64,000 bases of DNA from Candidatus Obscuribacter sp. (GCA_016712465.1 JADJQZ010000001.1:4402001-4466000); one strand, 5' to 3'. Positions 37,764-47,235 are shown, counted from the stretch's first letter. Notes: a model not told the origin generated them from the sequence alone. Numbers and translations are program-made.

Positions 37764-38297
37764 ATGGACGACGGCCCCAACTTCACAGGACTATTCAACA
37801 GGAACGACCTCGAGCGCACGGCCGACGAGGCACAGTTGCCCAGAGAGCTACTTTCGGAAGTTTCGCTGGCTACCTTCAACATTCAAAGCCATGACCGTGC
37901 TGTGGTTTTCTATCATGGCTTCTGGAGCGGATCCTCTGTAGTTGCCTTACGAGAGCTATGCAGCAATATGGCCGAAACCGCAAACAAATTCCCGATCTTG
38001 CTTGTGAATGCCGACAGCGTGGAGGCAATGAATGACGAACAGATCGCCAAACTCAAGGAACTCTTCGGGGAACATATTGGAGCCTGGGGCGAAACCTGCT
38101 GGATAAAACACGGAACAATTGTCGCCCGGGACATTCTTGGATACAAACCCACTGCCATGAAGACTGAAAAAGCAAAGCCTTCGTTTCTTTCCTTTCTGCG
38201 ATTCGGCAAAAAAGAACATGCCCGTGAATGTATTCCACAGCCACAAATAAGTACAGCCCAGCTCATCAGGCAACGAATCGAGCAAGTCAACTCGTAA
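37764..38297 (+). CDS. Thioredoxin-fold-like protein without CxxC
   Basis: The segment DRAVVFYHGFWSGSSVVALR followed by FPILLVNADSVEAMN and WIKHGTIVARDILG has the strand-helix-strand-strand rhythm of thioredoxin-like proteins, but the active CxxC is absent (WSGSS in its place). No ribosome site precedes ATG 37764. A different frame from 37645 reads sensibly up to about 37755, so the true N-terminus may have been lost by a frameshift. Function unknown. Confidence 0.45.
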   Translation: MDDGPNFTGLFNRNDLERTADEAQLPRELLSEVSLATFNIQSHDRAVVFYHGFWSGSSVVALRELCSNMAETANKFPILLVNADSVEAMNDEQIAKLKELFGEHIGAWGETCWIKHGTIVARDILGYKPTAMKTEKAKPSFLSFLRFGKKEHARECIPQPQISTAQLIRQRIEQVNS

Positions 38298-38444
38298 TAG
38301 CCGGTGCAATCGAAATCGAATGGTGAGAATGAACAACGGATCTCATCAACCTTTTGAAACAAGCCGGGAAAAGCGCTGGTTTTTCTGAATAGCCAACACC
38401 CTGTCCTCGGCGAATCCAGCTCCATCTGCTGCGCTGCCCACTTC

Positions 38445-38663
38445 TCAGCCTACACCCATCACCTCCCGCAGCGGCAGTCTCCTGATCAACTCCGGCGCCG
38501 CCCGGAAAACCCTCTCAATGAAAACATCATCCGGCACAAGCCCAACCGAATCGAAAATACCCCGGCAGAACAAAGGCGACACATCGAAAATTCCGCTTTC
38601 AAGCCAGGTAAACCGTCGCCGCGCCATGGCTGACCAGACTCGTTTGACATGCTCCGGCGTCAT
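38445..38663 (-). CDS. Small hypothetical protein, coupled to an upstream mini-ORF
   Basis: 72 residues; ATG 38663 has GAGAGG upstream and overlaps the stop of the preceding mini-ORF as ATGA. Composition looks coding (FTWLESGIFDVSPLFCRGIF). No family is recognised. Confidence 0.4.
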   Translation of the reverse strand: MTPEHVKRVWSAMARRRFTWLESGIFDVSPLFCRGIFDSVGLVPDDVFIERVFRAAPELIRRLPLREVMGVG

Positions 38664-38770
38664 GGTCCTCTCAGGTGACGCAGTGGTCCGGTCAGCTTCT
38701 CAAACGCAAGAAAGCTACTCCAATCATTTAGACAAGTCAAAGCCGTTTGCAAACTAGCTGTCATTTTCAT
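38660..38770 (-). CDS. 36-residue mini-ORF upstream of the small hypothetical gene
   Basis: ATG 38770 behind GCGAGG reads MKMTASLQTALTCLNDWSSF and ends with TGA inside ATGA of the next gene. Either a leader peptide or the N-terminal half of one protein of about 108 residues split by a frameshift. Confidence 0.3.
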   Translation of the reverse strand: MKMTASLQTALTCLNDWSSFLAFEKLTGPLRHLRGP

Positions 38771-39392
38771 TACCTCGCTTTAGCTTCATTTATTGAGCGC
38801 CAGCAAGCTGAGTGAAACTCAAATCGGCGCTAAAACAAGCATAGCATTACTCCCGTGCTTGCACATCCAGCCGGCAATTAAGTGCAAGCGCAAAGAATGT
38901 GGAGACCTGGAATCGTCACAATTTATGGCATATGGTTGGAGCTGCAATACCCCGCAAGAGAGATTTAGGTCATGAAGGAGAAGCATGCACAGGTTGAGAA
39001 AGAGCGTTCAGCCCATACTGACCCTCCTGGACAAGATGCGCTAGATTGGGTGCGGCAGTGAACCTATGGTGGTCGGGATTCGGGGCGGGAAACTGCATAG
39101 CGTACAGGGGCGGGAACAGATGCGGGTACAGAGGCAGGTGCATGAGCGGACGCTGGCGCCGCCGGCTTCGGACACGACGTTGAGAGACTAAAGGCAGACC
39201 AGTGGCGAGGCGTGCAAGCCGTGGCGATGGCACTGGCACACAAATCGCAGTGATTTCATTGTTCACCATGCAAGTGAAGTTGCCCAGGGAACCAGCCGCC
39301 TAAAAGTCTCTTGAGCAGCCGGCACGCAAGTCCGTCTTGCCGATTCTTGTAGCTCCTCTTCGAGCTTGTCTAGACTTCAACGGTTTCTTCGA
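38771..39392. other. Gap without a supported gene
   Basis: Short open frames exist on both strands (one reads GKLHSVQGREQMRVQRQVHERT near 39090-39170 on +), but none has a start signal or recognisable content. Possibly decayed coding sequence at the border between PT locus and the DprA pair. Confidence 0.4.
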
Positions 39393-40331
39393 CTATGCGA
39401 AAAGTGAAATCTGCTCGCTACCATTGCTGGGTGAATCGCTTCGACTTATAGCATCCAGCACCCGTTCAATCGCAGCACGATGCGTGTGTCGACTCTTGAG
39501 AAGGGGGCGAGCACCTTGACTGAGCAGCAGTCTGTTTCCCGCCGCAGTTTCTGGCATTGTCTCGTAGACCGGAGCAAACAAAGGTCGACCCATATCCAAA
39601 CATGTTCGCCCAGCAGCAATGCTACCGCCTGTGGTGCCCGCCTCGATCAAAATCATGGCGTTTGACAATCCACAAATGACAGCATTTCTTGCCATTGCAT
39701 TATGAACGCTCCAACTAAGCGTCGGATCCAAATGGCTAACAACCAGCACTCTTTCCCAATCCCAAACGCTGTTGATTTCTTGCTTAATACGGAAACGCAA
39801 AATCCCCTCTGGCAAAACAATCACCGTTGTGCCGCCAGCGGAGAGAGCCGCGATGTGAGTAGTTATGTCCACACCTGCGGCGTATCCAGACACTACAACA
39901 AATCCATGGCTCGCCAGTTGGTCTGCGCAATCGCGAGCCGTATCTAAGCCTCTGTCACTAGCCTTTCTGGCACCACAGAATCCGACTGCTGGCTTAGACA
40001 GTAAATCGATGTTGCCTCTACAATAGAGAAGCGGTGGCGTTTTCCCATTTAAACTCCGGCGCAATGCGTTGGGATAGCTATCGTCCAATACGCTTATAAG
40101 TCGTATTTCTTCGCGAGCCAAATCATCGCCTAAGCTGCTTTGATCTAATTGCATCGAATCGATCTGTTCAGCCGTTAAGCGCGATTTGAGCAAATCTGGC
40201 TCGTTGCACAATTCTACAGGTGAACGGCCGGCTCTCTTCCCCCAATCCAGGAGTGCATTTACCTTTGATGGCCCCAGACCCGGCACCCGAAGGAGCTTCA
40301 TGATTGCAAGAGAATTATCGGTTTGAAGCAT
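39393..40331 (-). CDS. DprA-like (Smf) Rossmann-fold protein
   Basis: 312 residues. An N-terminal helix-hairpin-helix (LRVPGLGPSKVNALLDW), then the DprA Rossmann core: VGFCGARKASDRGLDTA, VVSGYAAGVDITTHIAALSAGG, TTVIVLPEGI and IEAGTTGGSIAAGRTC. DprA normally loads RecA on incoming single-stranded DNA during transformation. Here it lies 13 bases behind a phosphoribosyltransferase gene, apart from competence genes, in an island. GAGG and AGGGA precede ATG 40331. The pairing suggests a specialised, perhaps defensive, DprA paralogue; I recall DprA-phosphoribosyltransferase pairs being listed among candidate defence systems but cannot verify it here. Confidence 0.85.
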   Translation of the reverse strand: MLQTDNSLAIMKLLRVPGLGPSKVNALLDWGKRAGRSPVELCNEPDLLKSRLTAEQIDSMQLDQSSLGDDLAREEIRLISVLDDSYPNALRRSLNGKTPPLLYCRGNIDLLSKPAVGFCGARKASDRGLDTARDCADQLASHGFVVVSGYAAGVDITTHIAALSAGGTTVIVLPEGILRFRIKQEINSVWDWERVLVVSHLDPTLSWSVHNAMARNAVICGLSNAMILIEAGTTGGSIAAGRTCLDMGRPLFAPVYETMPETAAGNRLLLSQGARPLLKSRHTHRAAIERVLDAISRSDSPSNGSEQISLFA

Positions 40332-40344
40332 TCCCTAAACCTCG

Positions 40345-41298
40345 CTAATCCTGATTGCTGCATGTTTTTTCACAAGCAAGCCCATAAACACGTGAAGCAC
40401 CCGAATCAAGAAGCAACTTGCCGACGTAATTCATTGTAGTGCCAGATTGATAAAGGTCGTCAATAATTAAGATACGCTTCCCCTTTACAGCTGCCAGGTT
40501 CGAAATTATTGTGGTCCCATCAAGTTCCTGTAAGCGCTCATTCGCCGGTGTATCCTTCATCTCGCGCCTTGCCTTCGTGGTCTTAATACATCCTGACAAA
40601 TCCTCTAGCCCAAGGTCTTTGGCAGTTCTGTCTACAATGAACTCAGGAAGGCTATAAGTTTTGGTCGGATCCGAGCGAGGGATGGCCATCACAGAGTTAA
40701 CCTGATAATAGGCGCGACTTAGCTGCATAAATTTGATGCATTCCTCCGCCAGCCGGCTCGCAGCGGCAAGCGTCTCAGTGGACGGAGAATCGGAAGCCCC
40801 ATACAGCTTTGCCGTTTGGCGAAGCCTGCCGGTGCCTGTAGTACCCATTCCTGGATTTCCTCCTTCGCAAGTGTAATCAAGAGCAAATGAGACTCGTAGG
40901 AAATCCCTGATTCCGACGAAGCGCCCGATGAAACTTAACCATTCACCAATATCATTTAATTGACCATCGCTAGTTTTTTTCAGATACGTGTATCTAACTC
41001 TCGTGCCATCGTTGCGCTCGAAAGGAAGTTTTTCAATTGGTGAAGCCTCTGCTCGCGAAAGACAAAATTCATCAAATGCTGGACAAAAAGTCTCAAAAAA
41101 TGGAAAACTGAGGATCCAGTCCGTCGCATCTTCAATCGGAGCGCGCAACGCATTCCAAGGCAGATTGTGCCATGTCGGGTCGCTCAGTCTATGTCTTCGT
41201 GGCTCCATCGTGAGAAGTTCCTTCAGTTGCTCCGTTGTGATCTCGGCTCCGTGTTCCTTGTTTCCACCAAACCCGCCTATCGTAAACGCTCCAAACAT
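40345..41298 (-). CDS. ComF-type phosphoribosyltransferase partner of DprA
   Basis: The C-terminal part has the PRPP-binding loop of type I phosphoribosyltransferases, GKRILIIDDLYQSGTTMNYV, and an upstream MAIPRSDP strand as in ComF. Unlike ComF (about 220 residues) it has an extra N-terminal domain of about 170 residues (PTWHNLPWNALRAP…, WILSFPFFETFCPAFDEFC) and no N-terminal zinc Cys pairs. It is the first gene of the two-gene unit. Role in nucleotide or DNA end chemistry is unknown. Confidence 0.8.
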   Translation of the reverse strand: MFGAFTIGGFGGNKEHGAEITTEQLKELLTMEPRRHRLSDPTWHNLPWNALRAPIEDATDWILSFPFFETFCPAFDEFCLSRAEASPIEKLPFERNDGTRVRYTYLKKTSDGQLNDIGEWLSFIGRFVGIRDFLRVSFALDYTCEGGNPGMGTTGTGRLRQTAKLYGASDSPSTETLAAASRLAEECIKFMQLSRAYYQVNSVMAIPRSDPTKTYSLPEFIVDRTAKDLGLEDLSGCIKTTKARREMKDTPANERLQELDGTTIISNLAAVKGKRILIIDDLYQSGTTMNYVGKLLLDSGASRVYGLACEKTCSNQD

Positions 41299-41480
41299 TC
41301 CGCACTTTCCTTCTTGAGCTGTCTATATTGCTAGACGTCAACGAAGGGGAAAAAGTTCATGTCACTGCCAGCCTCACAACCTGTGACAATTTGGCACTCC
41401 GACATCGATGGGCGAAACATGAGGCTTAACTTCACTTCCAGTGCCTGACGATCGGCAGCCCCCGTTTTCCTCAAGCAGCT

Positions 41481-41615
41481 TTAACCAGCAAGCACAAAGT
41501 TATCTCGCTTTCCGTTCATGGGCATCTGATGTTGAGCAGTCCATAAGCCGCCAAGATTACCCAAACCAAGCTGTGAAATATGATCTTTGAACACAATCTT
41601 GTTTTGACGTGTCAC
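41481..41615 (-). other. Orphan open frame in a 500-bp gap
   Basis: Between 41,299 and 41,801 no full gene is visible. On the minus strand a frame ending TAA at 41481 reads protein-like (TRQNKIVFKDHISQLGLGNL, then LWTAQHQMPMNG); with GTG 41615 it would be 44 residues. The frame remains open upstream to about 41667 without a better start. It may be the 3' end of a lost gene. Nothing else is seen in this gap. Confidence 0.25.
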
Positions 41616-41801
41616 ATAAAGCCTTTTGACGCCCGATATACACCCTAACAGCTCACAAACGATACGTTAACACAACTCAAAAACCGCCGTCTGCAATCAC
41701 ATGTTGTTGGACTAACACCGCATTCTGCGCAAAAACTTAGAGCCCCTGCGGTACTCAATCAAGCTGGCTTCGGTAAGTTCGGTTCTACCCGGAGCCTCAA
41801 C

Positions 41802-42908
41802 CTAAAACCAAACCTTCTGGCGCCCAATATTGAGATACATAGGCACCTGACCAGCCCAAGTGCCGATTTGATGCCAATCTTCAGCCGTCTCAATTTTTCT
41901 CAAAAGTGTCTTAGAAGTCAACATCGATGCGCACTTCTGCTTAAGCCAGGGCAGCGCACCATCTATGTTCTGCCAGGCCGCGCCACCGATGCGGCAATAG
42001 GCGACCGCCTCTGGAACCGAACCCCGTTCAACTCTCCTGGAAGTAAACTGCGGACTGGGGACAGCACCGAGAAGCAGCGTCGGCACAAACTTGTTCCCAT
42101 CGAGAGCTTTCTCAAGTGCCTTTTGTGACCGCTTTTCGTCGCCATGTCGAGCAAAGTTCCACAAGACATTGGCATAGAGCCCAAAGGCAGTGCCTTCTTT
42201 TTCATAAAGGCTGAAGTATTCATCGACACAGGGATCAGCAGGATCACAGGCTAAAAGCCAGTTGAGCAAGTGGAAGCGTAGCCCTTGATTGTCTCTGGGG
42301 TTCAGTTTCAGCAGTGCCTTGCAGTGCTCTATGGCAGCCTGCTTCTTACCCTGCTGCCATAGTTCCAGAGCCAGAGCCGCTCGGCAACGCATATAGGGCC
42401 TTGTGGCCATTCTCTGCCAGAAAACCTTTTCCGGCGCTGCGAAAAGCTCGCTATCAAACTGAGCGCTGGCAATACCTACTGCCGTCTCAAGAAGATCCAG
42501 GCGTTTAGCAAGGTCTTCCTCTTCTTCGGAAAGGATGATATAGGCTTCTGCAAAACCAGGAAAGAGCGCCAGGGCCTCGGAGGCTTTGGCGAGGCTCTCT
42601 GCTTTATTAGTACAGAGAAAAGCCTCTGCTACCAATTTTCTAGCATCATCTTCTCGCCGTTCGGCATCTGACTTAGCTAAAGATTCCCCGTTTCTAGCCC
42701 GCATCATCAAACTATTGAGATGCCGCTCTGCTTCGCTCTCAGAGTGAAAACTCATTGCTTCCATAATGCGCACGATAGGTGCGGAAGTAACTTCCCTCTG
42801 CAATTCATCCAACATAAGTGGGCAGAAGGTATGGCTTACACTTCTATTGATGGTTGGAAAATCAGAAGGCTGCACGGAAGAAAGAAACGGCAACGGAGTT
42901 TTGAGCAT
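41802..42908 (-). CDS. TPR protein, ST7-like
   Basis: 368 residues from ATG 42908, chosen because GGGAGG stands just upstream; the open frame continues to 43001 only through a minisatellite. The block YMRCRAALALELWQQGKKQAAIEHCKALLKLNPRDNQGLR-like region (about residues 195-235) is a TPR pair followed by LLNWLLACDPADPCVDEYFSL, a pattern seen in ST7-like proteins of bacteria. Soluble, cytoplasmic. It stands alone; probable role in protein-protein contacts. Confidence 0.65.
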   Translation of the reverse strand: MLKTPLPFLSSVQPSDFPTINRSVSHTFCPLMLDELQREVTSAPIVRIMEAMSFHSESEAERHLNSLMMRARNGESLAKSDAERREDDARKLVAEAFLCTNKAESLAKASEALALFPGFAEAYIILSEEEEDLAKRLDLLETAVGIASAQFDSELFAAPEKVFWQRMATRPYMRCRAALALELWQQGKKQAAIEHCKALLKLNPRDNQGLRFHLLNWLLACDPADPCVDEYFSLYEKEGTAFGLYANVLWNFARHGDEKRSQKALEKALDGNKFVPTLLLGAVPSPQFTSRRVERGSVPEAVAYCRIGGAAWQNIDGALPWLKQKCASMLTSKTLLRKIETAEDWHQIGTWAGQVPMYLNIGRQKVWF

Positions 42909-42930
42909 CAGCGAACCTCCCGGCGGCACG

Positions 42931-43010
42931 AATGCAATGGCGCTAAAATGCAATGGAGCAAAAATGCAATAGCGCCAAAATGCGATGGAGCTAAAATGCA
43001 ATGGAGCTAA
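42931..43010. repeat. 16-bp tandem repeat, about 4.5 copies
   Basis: Units TGGAGCTAAAATGCAA (with small changes) begin at 42938, 42954, 42970, 42986 and 43002, all 16 bp apart. They lie upstream of the TPR gene's ribosome site, so they are part of its leader or promoter region. Confidence 0.9.
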
Positions 43011-43214
43011 TAGGTAGAGTAAACTTTACCTCCACAGAACAAACCCGAACACCGCCCAAACGCATACGCGAAGGATATACCAGAGTTGAAAGCCGCGCCC
43101 TGTTCTGAAAGACAGGTGTAGCCCCGAGGATTAACTATATATAGTCCCGCATATTGAAATGATGCAGTTCCCTGGCGAGCCGTTTAGTCAAGTAGATATT
43201 CACGAGAGAAACCA

Positions 43215-44660
43215 GTGCCCAAAAGTAAGCCCAACAATGTTGTCGATTTTCGCACCGGTAAACCCTTACCTCTAGCCACGAATGTACCGAGGGAAGCAAT
43301 ACCTAAGGCAGTCAAACCTGATAATACAAGCAAAACCGACAAACCCGGCAAGACAAGCAAAAGCAAACCCAAAGCGGATGCCGGGGTAAATACCCAAGTT
43401 AAATCAGCGAAAGCCGGTCAGCCGAAGAAGCCTGGTAAGCAAGCGACCACAGCACAGTTTGCCCACGACTGGGAATTCAAACCACGCTTTCGCAAGGGTG
43501 CCTTCGGCTGGAAGTCGCAGCCTGCAATAAGCCGCATTAAAGAAGCGGTTTCTGAAATCAAGAAAGTGGCCAAGAAAGACCCGGCCCTTGCCGCCGATGG
43601 TGCGGTGATTCTCTTTGAAAAACTCTCGCCGGCTCTCGAACACGTTGACAGTTCTTCCGGGGCAATCGGCAACGCCGTCAATAAGGCAATCGACGATCTA
43701 GTACCGATTATATCTGCCGCATCAGTAGACGAAAGCATTCGAGAAGAGTGGCTGCAGCGGCTGGAGACGGCCATGGAAGAGGACCGCATGCCCTACATAG
43801 AATACCTGGGCGAATGCTGGGGGGAACTCTGTTCTACGAAAGAACGGGCGTCAAAGGCGGCCGACGCTTTGATTGGTTACGTGCGCTTGAGCTGGTCGAC
43901 AAAGGGAGCCTGGGATTTCTTCAAAGGCACCAGCCCATGCCTGAGCGCACTGCTCAAAGCTGAGCGCTATGAAGAGATACTCGAGCTATTGGCTCTCAAG
44001 GAAAGAAACATCTGGAACTACCAGCAGTTCGGCGTCAAGGCCCTGGTGAAGATGGGGAAATTTTCCGAGGCCGTTCAATATGCCGAGAAATGTGGGAATG
44101 GTTATTTGGACCGAAGCTTTCTGGCGAGCGCTTGCGAAGAAGTTTTACTGCGAGCAGGGCGCGCGGAGGAAGCATACCGCAACTATGCCATCGATGCTAA
44201 CCGGCATGCCTCCTATCTTTCCACCTTTCGCGCAATAGCCAAGAAATACCCTGAAATTGACCGCAAGCACATTTTGCAAGACCTCATTAATGCCTTTCCC
44301 GGGGAAGAGGGCAAGTGGTTTGCCACAGCCAAAGAGCTTGGTGAATTTGACCTGGCCCTTGAGCTAGCCAGGAAGAGCCCCTGCGATCCCATGACCCTGA
44401 GCCGCGCCCTCAAGGATCATAGCGAATCACATCCGCAGTTTGCGCTAAACGCCGGTATCTGCGCTCTGCACTGGTTTCTAGAGGGCTACGGCTACGAAGT
44501 GAGCGGGCTTGATGTACTGCGGACGTATACGGATACCATGAAAGTGGCGCAAGCCCTCGGCATGGAGAGCCAACTGCGCGACGCTATTGCTAATTCTGTG
44601 AAAGAGAAGGCGGCGCGGAAGGTTTACTTCGCTGAGCTTCTCGCCAAAGAGCTTCGCTGA
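43215..44660 (+). CDS. Helical-repeat protein with basic N-terminus, function unknown
   Basis: 481 residues. The first 80 residues are Lys/Pro/Ser-rich and disordered. Then comes FKPRFRKGAFGWKSQP and a long run of helical pairs of TPR or HEAT type (SKAADALIGYVRLSWSTKG; LLALKERNIWNYQQFGVKAL; AVQYAEKCGNGYLDRSFLAS), similar in style to proteins with SWIM-associated or DUF6880-like repeats, which I cannot confirm. GTG 43215 is the start. Converges with the kinase gene across a 25-bp minisatellite. Confidence 0.55.
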   Translation: MPKSKPNNVVDFRTGKPLPLATNVPREAIPKAVKPDNTSKTDKPGKTSKSKPKADAGVNTQVKSAKAGQPKKPGKQATTAQFAHDWEFKPRFRKGAFGWKSQPAISRIKEAVSEIKKVAKKDPALAADGAVILFEKLSPALEHVDSSSGAIGNAVNKAIDDLVPIISAASVDESIREEWLQRLETAMEEDRMPYIEYLGECWGELCSTKERASKAADALIGYVRLSWSTKGAWDFFKGTSPCLSALLKAERYEEILELLALKERNIWNYQQFGVKALVKMGKFSEAVQYAEKCGNGYLDRSFLASACEEVLLRAGRAEEAYRNYAIDANRHASYLSTFRAIAKKYPEIDRKHILQDLINAFPGEEGKWFATAKELGEFDLALELARKSPCDPMTLSRALKDHSESHPQFALNAGICALHWFLEGYGYEVSGLDVLRTYTDTMKVAQALGMESQLRDAIANSVKEKAARKVYFAELLAKELR

Positions 44661-44668
44661 ATCAAATT

Positions 44669-44793
44669 CAACTGCAAGACAATCTCAAGCTCGCAACTGC
44701 AAGACAATCTCAACGCAGCAACTGCAAGACAATCTCAACGCAGCAACTGCAAGACAATCTCAACGTAGCGACTGTAAGACAATCTCGATGTCA
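44669..44793. repeat. 25-bp tandem repeat, five copies, between convergent genes
   Basis: Units with the core CAACTGCAAGACAATCTCAA begin at 44669, 44694, 44719, 44744 and 44769. Copies two to four are nearly identical; the outer two diverge. No spacers, so this is not CRISPR. The last copy includes the stop codon of the kinase gene. Confidence 0.93.
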
Positions 44794-47049
44794 CTTCCCA
44801 GTCTGATCCTCAATCAAAATCTCATGGGCAGGGAAATAGTATGGATGGCGATGCTCACCACTCTTGCCGGTATCCCAGTGCTTCACAAGAGAAAGCGATA
44901 GATAGGGACCCACCCGCACTATTGCATACTCGCCGACAAAGCCGTCGGCAAAGCTAATGCGCGCCAGCAGGTGTCCGTCTTTGAAAGTTCCTTGAAAATC
45001 AGGCTTGGCAGCATTCAAGTTGCCGATTGCCTTTTCACTAGAACCTTTGCCGGGCTGGTAAGCATACCGGCCCTCCACCTTGTCGCCGTTTACCCGCAGA
45101 TTCAGCCGAAATTCGCCGTTCACCTGATCGAGGCGCTTGTCTTGAAAATAGTACGTGCCCGCAAGAGAACCATTCGGCTGTTTGCTCAGAGCCTCCACCG
45201 GCGGCAGTGGCACCTTACTGCTCGTATGTATTTGCACCCTGATGCGAGCGGACTCCAGCACCTGCCCCTGGTCTAGCAAATACATTGAATAAGCATTCCA
45301 CCAGAGATAAGAATCGCCCTGCGAAATGTCGGGGTCGGGCAAGGCGCCCAGGGCGAAGGCACGAGCAAACAGCTCGCCCTTCTCTTTACTGGAAGTTTGG
45401 GCAATGCAAGAAGCCCTGTCAAATAGATAGCGCTGCAGACACTTATTCAATTCAGGCAGCGAAATATCGCCGAGTTCGCCTGGATGCGCTTTCAAATATT
45501 CTGCGATAGCAATGGCGCGATTGAATGCATCAGCCATCATTTTGTCGCTGCTTTCATCATAAATGCCAAACTCAATATGGCGACCGAGGCGATTATACGA
45601 TTCAGCCGCTTGCCGGCTCATTGGTCCAAACGTAGAATTGCTGAGTGAGATTGCTTCCTGCAGATACTGAATGTTCTTTTTGTATGCCTCAGAGTTGCTC
45701 ACATCATCAGACTTAGAGAGTTTGTATAACTCTTCCAGGCGAGCGTTTGCCATCTCGGGGCTGAGCCTTTGAGCCTGAGGCGGAAGCTGAGCAGATTTAC
45801 TTGAATCAAATGGTTTCACAAAGAAGACTACCGCAAGCGAAAGCAACAAAGCCACCACAGTGGCAATTGCAAGATACTTCCGCCCGCCTGCATTGCCTTT
45901 TCCCTGCCCATTCCCGTTGTCTTTTTCCTTTTTATCTCCCCCATTCTTATCCGCTTCCTCGCCGCTTCTCGCCGGTGAGAATCCGCTCAGATCATCTGAG
46001 CCGACGCGCTCCAGTTCTTTCATGAGGGAAGCGGCGCCGGAGTAGCGCTGCCCAGGTTCTTTTGCCAGAAGCTTAGACAAAATCGAATTAGCATCGGCAA
46101 AGGCGGCAGAGTCTTTACCATCGACCTTCAGGCTCGGTGGGCTTTCCTTGCAGTGCATGATCAATGTCTGAATGACTGTTTCCCCGCGGAACGGCGGCGT
46201 GCCAGTTAGACACTCGAACATCACACAGCCAAGCGAATACAAGTCGCTGCGCGCGTCTACGCTTGTGCCGTGAACCTGCTCCGGGCTCATGTAGAGGGGA
46301 CTGCCGATCAGTTGCCCGGTACTGGTAAGCTTCTCGATGGAAGATTCGTTGCTTTCAAAACCTTTGGCGATTCCGAAATCTACAACTTTGACGCTGCCCT
46401 CTTCAAGTTTTCCACCCGAAAGAAGAATATTGGAAGGTTTGATGTCGCGGTGCACAATGCCCTTGCTGTGCGCTTCTTTAAGAGCGGCGGACACTTGCCT
46501 CAGGAGCAAGATGCACTGGCTGAACGACATCGGACCATTGGTCTTCAAAAAATCCTGCAGGCTGACGCCTTCTACAAATTGCATGGCGAGATAGGGCTGT
46601 TCTTGATTGACCTGCCCAAAATCGAGCACCGAGACAAGGTTTCTGCTGCTCAGGTTGAAGGCGGCGCGGGCTTCTTGCCTAAACCTGGCGGCGGCGTTAG
46701 GCGAGTCGAGCAGGTGCCTGTGCAGCACCTTGAGCGCCACCTTTGTGCCTAACTCTTTCTGTTCTGCCAGATAGACCCTGCCCATGCCGCCCGAGCCGAC
46801 CAGAGCCAGGATTTCATACTTACCGTCTATCACCGTGCCGACAGGGAGAATTCCGCTTGCTCCGTTGGAAGAGCCGGGTACATTTGTCGACTCGAAGGGA
46901 AATTCCGTCAAGTTGCTCCGTTCACCGGATGCACTGCCTAGAGAACTGCGACTGTCGGATGAGGCACCATCTTGAGAGTCTCCGGAAACCTTCAGCTTTA
47001 TCTCTTCAACTAATTCTTCCTGGAATTCCTGGAATTTTTCCTCTGCCAT
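44791..47049 (-). CDS. Hanks-type serine/threonine protein kinase with one membrane helix and outer domain
   Basis: 752 residues. N-terminal acidic tail of about 70 residues, then a complete kinase domain: VGSGGMGRVYLA (glycine loop, 84-95), VALKVL with Lys107, HRDIKPSN (Asp202), DFGIAKG (Asp224) and SPLYMSPEQVHG. A Gly/Lys/Asp-rich linker leads to one membrane helix (about 391-411). The outer 340 residues contain helical repeats (ANARLEELYKLSKSDD…, AAESYNRLGRHIEFG) and a C-terminal beta-rich domain (GTYYFQDKRLDQVNGEFRLN). It should signal across the inner membrane in response to an envelope cue. Confidence 0.92.
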   Translation of the reverse strand: MAEEKFQEFQEELVEEIKLKVSGDSQDGASSDSRSSLGSASGERSNLTEFPFESTNVPGSSNGASGILPVGTVIDGKYEILALVGSGGMGRVYLAEQKELGTKVALKVLHRHLLDSPNAAARFRQEARAAFNLSSRNLVSVLDFGQVNQEQPYLAMQFVEGVSLQDFLKTNGPMSFSQCILLLRQVSAALKEAHSKGIVHRDIKPSNILLSGGKLEEGSVKVVDFGIAKGFESNESSIEKLTSTGQLIGSPLYMSPEQVHGTSVDARSDLYSLGCVMFECLTGTPPFRGETVIQTLIMHCKESPPSLKVDGKDSAAFADANSILSKLLAKEPGQRYSGAASLMKELERVGSDDLSGFSPARSGEEADKNGGDKKEKDNGNGQGKGNAGGRKYLAIATVVALLLSLAVVFFVKPFDSSKSAQLPPQAQRLSPEMANARLEELYKLSKSDDVSNSEAYKKNIQYLQEAISLSNSTFGPMSRQAAESYNRLGRHIEFGIYDESSDKMMADAFNRAIAIAEYLKAHPGELGDISLPELNKCLQRYLFDRASCIAQTSSKEKGELFARAFALGALPDPDISQGDSYLWWNAYSMYLLDQGQVLESARIRVQIHTSSKVPLPPVEALSKQPNGSLAGTYYFQDKRLDQVNGEFRLNLRVNGDKVEGRYAYQPGKGSSEKAIGNLNAAKPDFQGTFKDGHLLARISFADGFVGEYAIVRVGPYLSLSLVKHWDTGKSGEHRHPYYFPAHEILIEDQTGK

Positions 47050-47110
47050 TTTTCACCGTATGGAAGTATGCGAGTGGCAAGGTTTATATTGCCACCCGCA
47101 TTCTATATTA

Positions 47111-47235
47111 TCCAGCCTTTGCTTGTTCTAGCCTTTCGATGTTTTTGCCTTTCGTTGTTTTAGCCTTTCGCTGCTTCAGCCTCAAGTTGCCTTAGCCTCT
47201 CGCTGCTTGAGCCTCAAGTTGCTGTAGCCCTCTCT
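47111..47235. repeat. 16-bp tandem repeat, eight copies, upstream of the kinase
   Basis: GCCT cores recur at 47115, 47131, 47147, 47163, 47179, 47195, 47211 and 47227, exactly 16 bp apart. Unit types GCCTTTCGCTGCTTCA and GCCTCAAGTTGCTTTA alternate in the second half, which suggests duplication of 32-bp pairs. It occupies the kinase promoter region. Confidence 0.9.

Noticed and set aside
38970..39269. A 99-codon minus-strand frame rich in Pro, Leu, His and Arg
   Set aside because: Composition is unlike the neighbouring proteins, and no start signal or motif is present.
44669..44793. Possible CRISPR array
   Set aside because: The 25-bp units abut without spacers and no cas genes are present; it is a minisatellite.
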